Assembly (NCBI RefSeq): GCF_934643405.1 | Contig: NZ_CAKUCL010000031.1 | Location: forward strand, 1-46,344 | Origin: an uncultured Actinoplanes sp. | GTDB taxonomy: Bacteria; Actinomycetota; Actinomycetes; Mycobacteriales; Micromonosporaceae | Direction: 5' to 3' | DNA length: 46,344 nucleotides | Shown: positions 7,525 through 14,867 of the stretch, piece after piece | How positions within the stretch are numbered: the first letter of the stretch is position 1 | Layout: each line of letters begins with the position of its first letter | The notes under the pieces: model-generated | Seen by the model: the letters and a program-made list of their open reading frames with translations, nothing else | Database searches by the model: none | What the model was told of the DNA's origin: nothing | Program-made: the position numbers and the translations under genes

Positions 7525-8144
7525 CCGCCACCCTAGGCGCCCTGGCCTGGCTGTTCGCTGTCGTGTCCTTCGGCGCCATCGTGCCGGTCGTGCCCACCGG
7601 CGCGGCGGTCAGCGGCGCCGCGGCCCTGGCGTTCCACGAACACCACCCGCTCACCATCGTCCTGGTCATCGCCGCGGGAGCCGCCGGCGCGTACGTCGGA
7701 GACCTGGTGATGTACGGGATGTGCCGCCTCGGCGGTGAACAGCTGGCCCGGCGGCTGCGCTGGCTGCGCGACGAGGAACACCTCGCGGCGGTGAAGCAGC
7801 GCCTGCACCGCAGCCAGGTCCCGGTGCTGCTGGTGTCCCGCCTGATCCCCGGCGGCCGGGTGCCGGTGCTGCTGGCGGCGGCGTTCCTCGGCCTGTCCTG
7901 GCGCACCTTCGTGGTGGCCAACGTGCCGGCGTGCGCCCTGTGGTCCTCCGTCTACGCGGGCATCGGCGTGGCCGGCGGCTCGATCTTCCCGGAGCCGTGG
8001 GAGGGCGTGGTGGCCGCCGTCCTCCTGATCCTGGTCGTCAACCAGTCCGTCTCGTGGTGGAACAAGAGGCGGGACGCGCGCACCCCGGCCGAGCCCTCGC
8101 CGTCCCCGTCCGAGTCCCCGTCGGAGTCCCCGTCCGAGGCGTGA
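7521..8144 (+). CDS. DedA family membrane protein
   Basis: 207 residues with the DedA/SNARE-associated (VTT) pattern: hydrophobic segments at about 5-22, 38-60, 110-160 and 165-185, and the conserved SRLIPGGRVPVLLAAAFLGLSWRTF loop followed by WSSVYAGIG. DedA proteins act in the inner membrane; some are transporters for undecaprenyl phosphate or phosphatidylethanolamine. The C-terminal tail is a repeated Ser-Pro-Ser-Glu run encoded by 12-base direct repeats, likely disordered. The GTG start overlaps the MBL stop. It is the last gene of the operon. Confidence 0.9.
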   Translation: MTATLGALAWLFAVVSFGAIVPVVPTGAAVSGAAALAFHEHHPLTIVLVIAAGAAGAYVGDLVMYGMCRLGGEQLARRLRWLRDEEHLAAVKQRLHRSQVPVLLVSRLIPGGRVPVLLAAAFLGLSWRTFVVANVPACALWSSVYAGIGVAGGSIFPEPWEGVVAAVLLILVVNQSVSWWNKRRDARTPAEPSPSPSESPSESPSEA

Positions 8145-8171
8145 CGTCACGTGAGCCACGGCAGCAGCCAG

Positions 8172-8199
8172 GGGAAATAAGCTGACCTGCGGCGTCGTT
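8172..8199 (+). promoter_or_regulatory. SigR-like promoter upstream of the L36 gene
   Basis: GGGAAA (8172-8177), 19 bases, then GTT (8197-8199). The thiol-stress sigma factor SigR/SigH of actinobacteria recognises about GGGAAT-N18-GTT. The ATG is 50 bases downstream. I saw no Zur-box-like dyad here. Confidence 0.35.
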
Positions 8200-8248
8200 A
8201 CGTCCTTCGCGCCCGGCGGACCAGCCGGCGCGGAGAGAGGTATCAACC

Positions 8249-8371
8249 ATGAAGGTTCGTAACTCGTTGCGGTCGCTGAAGAGCAAGCCGGGCTCGGTGG
8301 TCACCCGCCGTCGCGGCCGTCAGGTCGTGATCAACAAGAAGAACCCGCGGTGGAACGGCCGTCAGGGCTGA
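8249..8371 (+). CDS. rpmJ: Ribosomal protein bL36, zinc-independent (type B) form
   Basis: A 40-residue protein beginning MKVRNSLRSLK and ending NPRWNGRQG, the ykgO/type B L36 pattern. It lacks the CxxC...CxxxxH zinc ribbon of the usual L36, so it is the C-minus paralogue that can replace the zinc form in the large ribosomal subunit. GAGAGAGG precedes the ATG at about 7 bases. It is a single-gene unit, with a SigR-like promoter in front and a strong intrinsic terminator behind. It is too short for many gene finders. The zinc-containing L36 would be expected in the main ribosomal operon elsewhere. Confidence 0.95.
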   Translation: MKVRNSLRSLKSKPGSVVTRRRGRQVVINKKNPRWNGRQG

Positions 8372-8430
8372 CGCCACTCGACGCGAACCGCGGGCGTGAC
8401 CCGCGAACACGCGATAACTTGGACGCAGAA

Positions 8431-8469
8431 GGGCCGGAGATCCGCCGCCACGGGTCTCCGGCCCTTTTT
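8431..8469 (+). terminator. Rho-independent terminator after the L36 gene
   Basis: Perfect 10-base stem GGGCCGGAGA / TCTCCGGCCC with a 14-base loop, followed by TTTTT. It is the clearest intrinsic terminator in the window, 60 bases after the L36 stop. Confidence 0.9.
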
Positions 8470-8507
8470 GGACTCCGGCCGAATTAGTCCTGTGGCACGA
8501 TCACGGG

Positions 8508-8692
8508 ATGCTGCGCCTCACCGACGGCAGCAACGAGAACTGGGCCGGTATCCCGTTCGGCGAGGTCGAGCTGGCCTTCACCCGGGTGGAGGACTACCGC
8601 GCCCCCCAATGGCCCGGCAGCGAGCACCCCAACAGTTCCACCTCGACTTCGAGGTCGACGACATCGAGGCCAGTGAGCCATCGGGAGGCCCC
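8508..8692 (+). pseudogene. Broken VOC (glyoxalase-like) family gene
   Basis: Frame 1 from the ATG reads MLRLTD, then jumps straight to a typical VOC middle (ELAFTRVEDYRAPQWPGSEHP). A one-base loss in the C-run at about 8627-8630 moves the next VOC segment (QQFHLDFEVDDIEA) to another frame. The usual N-terminal FWAxxLG segment is missing, and the C-terminal third is gone where the response regulator gene ends. This is a decayed remnant with a deletion, a frameshift and a truncation. A related intact VOC gene lies at 26790-27155. Confidence 0.7.
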
Positions 8693-9322
8693 TCAGGAGC
8701 CCCGGTGAGCGAGCAGCGCCAGGCGCACCCGGTTGGGAGATCCGGTCTTCGTCATCAACGCGGTGATGTGCGTCTTCACCGTGGTGATCCCGACGTTGAG
8801 CCGCGACGCGATCTCCCCGTTCGACAGGCCCTCGCCCACCAGGTCCAGCACCTCACGTTCCCGCGCGGTCAGCCCGGCGACCGACACCGGCCGCTCGGTC
8901 TCGGCGTGCACCGCCCGGCGCACCAGCCGGCCCAGCACCTCCCGGCTGAACGGGCTGTCCCCCGTCGCCGCACGCCGGATGCCGTCCAGCAGCTCGGCCG
9001 GCGGCGCGTCCTTGAGCAGGAAACCGCACGCCCCGGCGGTCAGCGCCGGGTAGAGGTGGTCGTCGTCGCCGAACGTCGTGAGCACCAGCACCCGGGTGAC
9101 CGGCCGTGCGGCCAGGATGCGGCTGGTCGCGGTGATCCCGTCCACCCCGGGCATCCGCAGGTCCATCACCACCACATCGGGCGCGAGCCGCGCGGCCAGC
9201 GTCACCGCCTCCCGGCCGTCAGCGGCCTCGCCGACCACATCGAGATCGGGCTCGGCGTCGCACAACATTCGCAAGCCGGCCCGGATCAGGTGCTGATCGT
9301 CGACGAGCAGAAGCCGGATCAC
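8693..9322 (-). CDS. NarL/FixJ-type response regulator
   Basis: 209 residues: receiver domain about 1-120 with the phosphoacceptor D54 in VVVMDLRMPG, acidic pair near D8/D9, and the KD lysine in GFLLKDA. A LuxR-type helix-turn-helix covers about 145-205 (LTAREREVLDLVGEGLSNGEIASRL...TVKTHI). It should bind DNA as a phosphorylated dimer. The GTG start overlaps the histidine kinase stop by GTGA, so the two are a coupled cognate pair. A polytopic membrane protein gene lies upstream in the same run and is a plausible partner or target. Confidence 0.95.
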   Translation of the reverse strand: MIRLLLVDDQHLIRAGLRMLCDAEPDLDVVGEAADGREAVTLAARLAPDVVVMDLRMPGVDGITATSRILAARPVTRVLVLTTFGDDDHLYPALTAGACGFLLKDAPPAELLDGIRRAATGDSPFSREVLGRLVRRAVHAETERPVSVAGLTAREREVLDLVGEGLSNGEIASRLNVGITTVKTHITALMTKTGSPNRVRLALLAHRGS

Positions 9323-10476
9323 GCGGCGGCCTCCGTGGTCGCGGGCAGCACCGTACGCACGCACCAGCCGGACCCGGACGGCCCGGCGGTGAGGGTCCCG
9401 CCCAGCACCTCGACCCGTTCCCGCATGCCGGCGAGCCCGTGACCACCGCCGGCCGGGAGCATCGACGACTCCGAGCCACCGCCGTCGTCCGCGACCTCCC
9501 AGTGCACCGCGCCGGAGGAGACGGCCACGGTCAACCGAGCGGTCGCCGATGGGCCCGCGTGTTTCGCCACATTGGTCAGCGCCTCCTGAGTCAGCCGGAG
9601 AACGGCCATTCCCCGTACGGCGTCGATCTCCCCCAACGACGGGTCGATGTCCGCCTCCACGGTCAGCCCGGTGCGCCGAGCCGTGTCCACGGCGGCGCCC
9701 AGGGCGGCGGGCAGCGCGCCGGGGTCGATCGCGGTGAGCGCGGCGTCACCCCGTACGCCGGAGGGATCGCGCAGCACCGCGACCAGCTGCCGCAGGTCCG
9801 CCAGGGCGGCGGTGCCGGTCCGATGCACGTCGTCGAGCACGTCGGCGGTCCGCTCGTCCAGGTCGGGCAGCACGTGCCGCGCGACCCCGGCCCGCAGCAC
9901 CATGGACGCCACGTGATGGGCCACCACGTCGTGCAACTCGCGGGCGATCGCGCCGCGCTCGTCCGCCCGCGCCGCCCGGCTCTCGGCCAGCGCCCGCTGT
10001 TCGGCCTGCTCGCCCAGTTCCCGGCTGGTGCGCACGACCAGACCGAGCAGCACCGGCAGCCCGATCGGCAGGACCAGCCCGAAGAGCCCGCGCTGGAGCG
10101 GGGTCGGCGACGGGATGATGTCGAGCACCACGTACAAGACGGCCAGCAGGCCGGCCCCCAGCCAGATCGTGCGGGTGCGCCGCACCGAGACGGCCACTTC
10201 GGCCAGGGCCCAGCTCGTGCCCACCTGGTTGATCGTCGGGTCGTCCAGGAAGCAGAATGCGACCGCCAGCAGCCCGGCCTGGGCCAGGAAGCCGGCGGCC
10301 GGCCAGCGGAACAGACCGACCGCCACGGCGAACGCGAGGATCGCGAGCGCCCACTGCGGGGCGGTCGGCTGCCGCGGCTGCATGCCGACGATCAGGTAAC
10401 CGAGACCGCTGAGGTCGAGCAGCACCATCCGCACCCACGTGTCGCGGCGGTCGAAGATGCGGCCCAGGAAGCCCAT
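9319..10476 (-). CDS. NarL-type sensor histidine kinase
   Basis: 385 residues. Hydrophobic segments span about 15-150 (four to five helices) with almost no extracellular domain, so it is an intramembrane-sensing kinase. The HisKA_3 dimerisation helix carries the phospho-His H182 in ARELHDVVAHH. The HATPase domain shows the N-box QEALTNVAKHA, then DDGGG and GGHGLAGMRERV. It lies 10 bases after the membrane protein gene and overlaps the response regulator by 4 bases, making a three-gene unit. The signal is unknown; such kinases often sense envelope stress. Confidence 0.93.
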   Translation of the reverse strand: MGFLGRIFDRRDTWVRMVLLDLSGLGYLIVGMQPRQPTAPQWALAILAFAVAVGLFRWPAAGFLAQAGLLAVAFCFLDDPTINQVGTSWALAEVAVSVRRTRTIWLGAGLLAVLYVVLDIIPSPTPLQRGLFGLVLPIGLPVLLGLVVRTSRELGEQAEQRALAESRAARADERGAIARELHDVVAHHVASMVLRAGVARHVLPDLDERTADVLDDVHRTGTAALADLRQLVAVLRDPSGVRGDAALTAIDPGALPAALGAAVDTARRTGLTVEADIDPSLGEIDAVRGMAVLRLTQEALTNVAKHAGPSATARLTVAVSSGAVHWEVADDGGGSESSMLPAGGGHGLAGMRERVEVLGGTLTAGPSGSGWCVRTVLPATTEAAA

Positions 10477-10486
10477 GCCGGCCAGC

Positions 10487-11395
10487 CTAGGCCGATCGGC
10501 GGCCGAGGACGCTCACCGTGGCGATCGCGGTCCCGGCCACGAGGGCGGCCAAGGCCGTGAGGGTCAGCAGATCCGGGCGCAGCAACGGCTGCGCGCGCAG
10601 GGCCTGCCAGGTCACCAACGCGACCAGGACGCCGTACGCGACCCCGGCGATCAGCACGAGCCGGGCCCGCGTCGTCACGTCGAGGCCTCGCCCGTACCGG
10701 CTCAGCAGGAAAGCGAGCAGGGGCAACGCCTGCAAGCCGTGCAGGCCGATGAAGTGCCCGATGCGCAGGTCGCCGCCGGTGGTGCTCCAGCCGGTCAGCG
10801 GCAGGCCCGGTCCGCCGTCCGGGACGCCCACGCTGTGCGCGCCGGTGATCCCGTCGATGCCCGGGTCCTGGATCGGCGTCACCATGGGCACCGCGGCCAG
10901 CATGCCGAGCAGGGAGAGACCAAGACCGAGGCGGATTGCGTACGTCGTGGCCCGATCCCCGATCCGCTGACGTAACGCAACGACGCCGATCACGACGTGC
11001 GCCGCGAACAGCACCATCACCGACGCGCCCATAGCCTGCCAGAGCGTCTCGTCGAACGGCGTGGCGTCGTTGAAGTGGCTCATCCGGCCGCGCGCCGCCT
11101 GCAGCACGATGATGACGAGCTCGATCACGGCGATCGCGACGATCACGGTGCCCGCCCGTTCCCCGGCCCGGCTGCGGCGCGGCAGCACCGAGAGCAGCCA
11201 GGCCAGCGTGAACGCGTAGATCGCGAAGGACACCGCGAATTTGAACGGCTTGAGCCACGCGGGCACGCCGGTGACGATCCGCGGGTCGAGGAGGATGCCG
11301 AGGGCGGCGACGACGGCCAGGACGATGGTCGCCGCGGTCAGTGTCAGCAGCGGTCGGTGCCAGGTCTGCTGCGACCGGACGTCGAGTGTTGTCAT
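10487..11395 (-). CDS. Polytopic membrane protein of unknown function, cotranscribed with the two-component system
   Basis: 302 residues with about seven to eight hydrophobic segments (about 15-37, 48-70, 83-100, 118-140, 150-170, 212-230, 240-262, 272-295). Notable conserved-looking polar stretches are PAWLKPFKFAVSF between helices 1 and 2, RGRMSHFN near 102-109, and GGDLRIGHFIGLHGLQ near 206-221. The His residues in the last two could be ligand- or metal/heme-binding, but that is speculation. It is the first gene of the run membrane protein > kinase > regulator, with only 10 bases between it and the kinase. It may be the sensed component or a transporter. I do not recognise a characterised family. 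Confidence 0.85.
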   Translation of the reverse strand: MTTLDVRSQQTWHRPLLTLTAATIVLAVVAALGILLDPRIVTGVPAWLKPFKFAVSFAIYAFTLAWLLSVLPRRSRAGERAGTVIVAIAVIELVIIVLQAARGRMSHFNDATPFDETLWQAMGASVMVLFAAHVVIGVVALRQRIGDRATTYAIRLGLGLSLLGMLAAVPMVTPIQDPGIDGITGAHSVGVPDGGPGLPLTGWSTTGGDLRIGHFIGLHGLQALPLLAFLLSRYGRGLDVTTRARLVLIAGVAYGVLVALVTWQALRAQPLLRPDLLTLTALAALVAGTAIATVSVLGRRSA

Positions 11396-11473
11396 GCCCG
11401 CAGCGTGGTACGGGCACGGCCGTGAATCGTCCGTCCGGGAGCCCGGATCGTGGCCACCGGTCGGAGGCGTCTC

Positions 11474-12814
11474 CTACCTGGGGAGGAGAACCGCGAGCGG
11501 CAACGCGGTCCGCGGCCGGTACGCCGTGCGCCAGAGCCCGCCGTGGGCCGCCGCGAACGCCTCGTCCTGCCACGCCGCACCGGCCGGCGGGCGCGGGTTG
11601 CGCACCTGGTGGACGAGCACCAGCGCCATCAGCTTGTTCGCGGTCCGCGGCTCGAAGACCTCCACATCGAACCGATGGGCCCCGGCGTACGCGGCGGCCA
11701 GCAGACGGTTGCTGGTGACCGAGCGCGTGCGGGTCGGGGGCGCGACCGCGAACGCGACGGTCCGCTCGTGCCGGGCCACGGTGGCTCGCCAGCGCTGGAT
11801 GCGTTTGGCGAGCGCGTAGTTGGGGCCCTGCTGCACGACGATGCTGTCGTTGATGCCGGGATCGGCGCCTTCGGGATAGTTGCGGTGCAGCAGCCGGCCG
11901 CCGGAGAGCGAGCCGGTCACCCGCGCGGTGCGCGAGCGGGCCCGGTAACGGTCGTTGGCCTGGCGTACCGCGTCGGCCGGGACGGCGAAGACATCGGTGG
12001 GGGTGGCCAGGAACGCCAAAGCCGTGTCGGGGCGGCGGCCGGTCAGATACCCGCTCAGGGCGTCGACCGCGATCGACAGTCGGGTGTGCAGGCCGCCCGG
12101 CGCGTAGACGTAGGTGCCGACGATCAGGCGGCCGTCGATGCCGTCCAGCCAGCGCGCGACGGCGGGCAGGTCGGTGAGCAGGTCGACGCCGTCGCCGGGC
12201 ACGATCAGGCGGCCGGCGTTGGTGCGGGCGGCCTCGACGACCCGTTGCTGCACCGGTGGACGGTCCACGCCGATGACCGTGCCGCCCCAGCCGAGGATCG
12301 CCGGGACCGGTCCCATCTCGGCACCCGCACCGAGGGCGACGAACCGGCTGTCCGACAGGTCCAGCCAGGACGGATTGTTCACGACGTCGCGGACGGCGTC
12401 CGCGCAGGACGGCTCGATCGCGCCGCCGGCGACCCAGGCGTCGAGCTGCCGCAGCAGGCGGTCGCCGCGCAGCAGTTCACCGCGGTGCGGCAGGGTGACC
12501 TCGGTCTCCGGCCGCCCGCTGCCCGCCACGGTGACCGTTTCGAGCGGCCGCTGGTGACCCGAGAGATCCACCGGGATCCGCTCGCGCACCGAGGCGAGCC
12601 CGGCGCGGGCGATCTCGTACGCCCGGCCGCCCAGCCCGGCCGCGACGAGGGCCCGGAAGTGCCGCGGATATCCCTTGCGCCAGTCCCGTTCGGCGGCTGC
12701 GGCTTCGGCCGCCACCGGATCGGCCACCCGCAGCGCGTCGGCGACCACCGCCCTGCCGAACGCGGCGCTGCTGCGCCGCCCATGGACGTCTTCCGGGAAG
12801 TCGACCGCATTCAC
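11474..12814 (-). CDS. Conserved hypothetical protein with a Rossmann-like nucleotide-binding motif
   Basis: 446 residues without a signal peptide. A glycine-rich strand-turn-helix FVALGAGAEMGPVPAILGWGGTVIGVDRP at about 157-185 resembles an NAD- or SAM-binding Rossmann fold, with the D of GVDRP as the acidic end of strand 2. A later VIVGTYVY-like strand and the C-terminal FDVEVFEPRTANKLMALVLVHQ look well conserved. I cannot name the family. The start is GTG, and an ATG does not occur nearby in frame. It diverges from the APH-like kinase with about 45 bases between, so the two may share regulation. A dehydrogenase or methyltransferase role is possible. Confidence 0.75.
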   Translation of the reverse strand: MNAVDFPEDVHGRRSSAAFGRAVVADALRVADPVAAEAAAAERDWRKGYPRHFRALVAAGLGGRAYEIARAGLASVRERIPVDLSGHQRPLETVTVAGSGRPETEVTLPHRGELLRGDRLLRQLDAWVAGGAIEPSCADAVRDVVNNPSWLDLSDSRFVALGAGAEMGPVPAILGWGGTVIGVDRPPVQQRVVEAARTNAGRLIVPGDGVDLLTDLPAVARWLDGIDGRLIVGTYVYAPGGLHTRLSIAVDALSGYLTGRRPDTALAFLATPTDVFAVPADAVRQANDRYRARSRTARVTGSLSGGRLLHRNYPEGADPGINDSIVVQQGPNYALAKRIQRWRATVARHERTVAFAVAPPTRTRSVTSNRLLAAAYAGAHRFDVEVFEPRTANKLMALVLVHQVRNPRPPAGAAWQDEAFAAAHGGLWRTAYRPRTALPLAVLLPR

Positions 12815-12864
12815 GCGGCCCAGTATCCCGATCTCCCGGCGCCGGCCCGCATAGGGTGCTCCGA

Positions 12865-13908
12865 ATGCGGGACGCCATGTTTCCGGGTATCGAGCTGGAC
12901 GTCGTGGACACGATGGTGGGCAGCAGCCGCTCCCGCGTGCGCCGGGTCCGGGCCGGTGCCGCCACCGTGATACTCAAGGAGTATCTGCAGGCCGGCGAGG
13001 CGTGGGCCCGGGAGACCGCGGCCCTGTCGATCCTGCCGCCGGCAGCTCCGGCACCTCGGCTGATCGCCTCCCGGGACGCGCCGCCCGCCGTCGCCCTCGC
13101 CGATGCCGGGACCGGGGGCAGCGTGGCCGACGCGCTGCTCGGCGACGATCCGGACCGGGCCGGTGAGGCGGTCGTCACCTGGGCGCGGACCGTCGCGACG
13201 CTGCACCGGGTGACCGCGGGCTCGCGGGACGCCTTCCGCCGGGCGCTCGGCGAGCGGGCCGGTGACCTGCCGATCGACGAGTCGCCGGACAACCTTCGGG
13301 AGCCCGCCGAGATGATCGTGCGGCACTGCGCGGACCTCGGGGTGGCGGTGCCGCCCGACGCGTTCGACGAGCTGGTCGCCCTGCACACGCGCCTGGGTGG
13401 GGACGGCGCGGCGGCGCTGAGCCCGGCGGACACCTGCCCGGACAACAACGTGTTCACCGCGGGCGGGCTCGTCCTGATCGACTTCGAGGGCGCCGAGTGG
13501 CGGCACATCGCCTGGGACGTCGCCTACCTCACCGTGCCGTGGCCGACCTGCTGGTGCGCCTGGCGAGTCCCGTCCGAGGTCACGGACGCGGCGATTGCCG
13601 CGTACCAAAGCAATGCGCGTTTTCCGTACGCCGTCACGCCGGCCTTCGACAGCGATCTGGAAGCAGCCCGGACCGCCTGGGCGTTCGTCTCCGCGTCCTG
13701 GTTTCTCCCGAAGGCGCTGGCCGACGACCCGCCCCTGGTCAAGCAGGGCCCACGACGCCGGGCGATGATCCAGCACCGGCTGCGGCTGGCGGCCGGCTCC
13801 ACGCAACTGCCCGCGCTGGCCCTGCTCGCCCGGCGGCTGGACCGGACCCTGACCGCCCGCTGGGGCGAGAACCCGCTGCCGCTCGCGCCGGCGTTCCGCC
13901 GAGGCTGA
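12865..13908 (+). CDS. Aminoglycoside phosphotransferase-like kinase family protein
   Basis: 347 residues with the APH/choline-kinase fold. The N-lobe lysine is in VILKEYL near residue 35. The catalytic-loop equivalent SPADTCPDNNVF replaces the usual HGDxxxxN, and LVLIDFEGAEWRHIAWDVAYL holds the metal-binding DFE and the following helix. The canonical loop His is replaced, so activity on a small-molecule hydroxyl is likely but not certain. An AGGG lies 8 bases before the ATG at 12865; a GTG at 12856 is an alternative start. The divergent hypothetical Rossmann protein is its closest neighbour. A resistance role should not be assumed. Confidence 0.8.
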   Translation: MRDAMFPGIELDVVDTMVGSSRSRVRRVRAGAATVILKEYLQAGEAWARETAALSILPPAAPAPRLIASRDAPPAVALADAGTGGSVADALLGDDPDRAGEAVVTWARTVATLHRVTAGSRDAFRRALGERAGDLPIDESPDNLREPAEMIVRHCADLGVAVPPDAFDELVALHTRLGGDGAAALSPADTCPDNNVFTAGGLVLIDFEGAEWRHIAWDVAYLTVPWPTCWCAWRVPSEVTDAAIAAYQSNARFPYAVTPAFDSDLEAARTAWAFVSASWFLPKALADDPPLVKQGPRRRAMIQHRLRLAAGSTQLPALALLARRLDRTLTARWGENPLPLAPAFRRG

Positions 13909-13911
13909 CCG

Positions 13912-14736
13912 CTACTCGGTCAGCGAGTCGAGCAGGCGCAGGCGGTCGGCGGTGTCCGCGTCGGCGGCGGACAGGAAGCACACCTGCTGGCCGGAGTCGC
14001 CCGGCACGTTCAGGCCCTCGCCGATCAGGCGCAGGCAGCCGGCCACCGGGTGGCGGAAACCGACCGGGCCGTTGGCACACTCCTCGACCGGGTGGGCCGC
14101 CCACAGCTCCACGAACGCGGGGCTCTTGATGGTCAGCTCGCCGACCAGCTCGGCCACGCCGGGGTCGTCCGGGAAGCTCGCGCTGGCCACCCGCAGGTAC
14201 GCCGCCATGCTGCGGGCCTCGCGCGGCCAGTCGCCGAACAGGTCGCGCGTCGCCGGCTCGAGGAACATCTGACGGGCCACGTTGAAGGGCTGCCCCGGCG
14301 GCATGTCGTAGAGCGCGTAGGCGAGCCGGTTGCCGGCCAGCACGTCCATCCGGCGGCCGACGACGTACGCGATCTGATCGGTGTTGCGCTCGACCAGCGA
14401 ACGCAGGGAATCCCGGACGACCTCCGGTCCGAGGTCGCGACGGACCGGCGGCGACGGGCGCGCCAGGCGCTGCAGGTGCAGCCGCTCGGTGTCGTCCAGG
14501 CGCAGCGCGCCGGCGATCGCCTCCATCACCGAGTCCGACATCTGGTGGCTCTCGCCCTGTTCGAGCCGGGTGTAGTAGTTCGTGCTCACGCCGGCGAGCA
14601 GCGCCACCTCTTCGCGGCGCAGGCCCGGGACCCGGCGCGCGGAGGCCACGGTCGGTACGCCCGTCTCGGCGGGGGTCAACGCGGCCCGACGGGCGCGCAG
14701 GAAATCACCCAGTTCGGTGTTGCGATGTTGTAACAC
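13912..14736 (-). CDS. XRE-type regulator with MmyB-like ligand-binding domain
   Basis: 274 residues. The N-terminal helix-turn-helix (about 1-80) has LGDFLRARR, PGLRREEVALLAGVSTNYYTRLEQG and the following helix. The C-terminal MmyB-like domain (about 95-265) has VGRRMDVLAGNRLAYALY and VGFRHPVAGCLRL; this domain is PAS-like and binds ligands such as fatty acids in the best-known member. I choose the GTG at 14736 (LQHRNTELG follows) rather than the upstream-extended frame, since family members begin there. It diverges from the NmrA gene 131 bases away and very probably controls it, a common arrangement. Confidence 0.9.
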   Translation of the reverse strand: MLQHRNTELGDFLRARRAALTPAETGVPTVASARRVPGLRREEVALLAGVSTNYYTRLEQGESHQMSDSVMEAIAGALRLDDTERLHLQRLARPSPPVRRDLGPEVVRDSLRSLVERNTDQIAYVVGRRMDVLAGNRLAYALYDMPPGQPFNVARQMFLEPATRDLFGDWPREARSMAAYLRVASASFPDDPGVAELVGELTIKSPAFVELWAAHPVEECANGPVGFRHPVAGCLRLIGEGLNVPGDSGQQVCFLSAADADTADRLRLLDSLTE

Positions 14737-14760
14737 GAAGCAAGTATCTCTCCGTGCCCG

Positions 14761-14797
14761 CACGCTGCCATCCCCTGGCGTGGGTACCCACAGCGTG
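14761..14797. promoter_or_regulatory. Nested dyads between the MmyB-type regulator and NmrA genes
   Basis: A perfect 12-base palindrome GTGGGTACCCAC (14780-14791) sits beside the inverted pair CACGCTG (14761-14767) and CAGCGTG (14791-14797). The position in the divergent promoter makes it the likely operator of the neighbouring regulator; not tested. Confidence 0.4.
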
Positions 14798-14867
14798 GTG
14801 ACGTCCCGGTCCCGACGGCGAGCCACGCTCGGTCCGACCCCAACGGAACGACGCGTAAGGAACTGCC

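Noticed and set aside
8145..8248. Zur box upstream of the zinc-independent L36 gene
   Set aside because: Searched for because C-minus ribosomal genes are often Zur-regulated; no TGAAAATGATTTTCA-like dyad is present.
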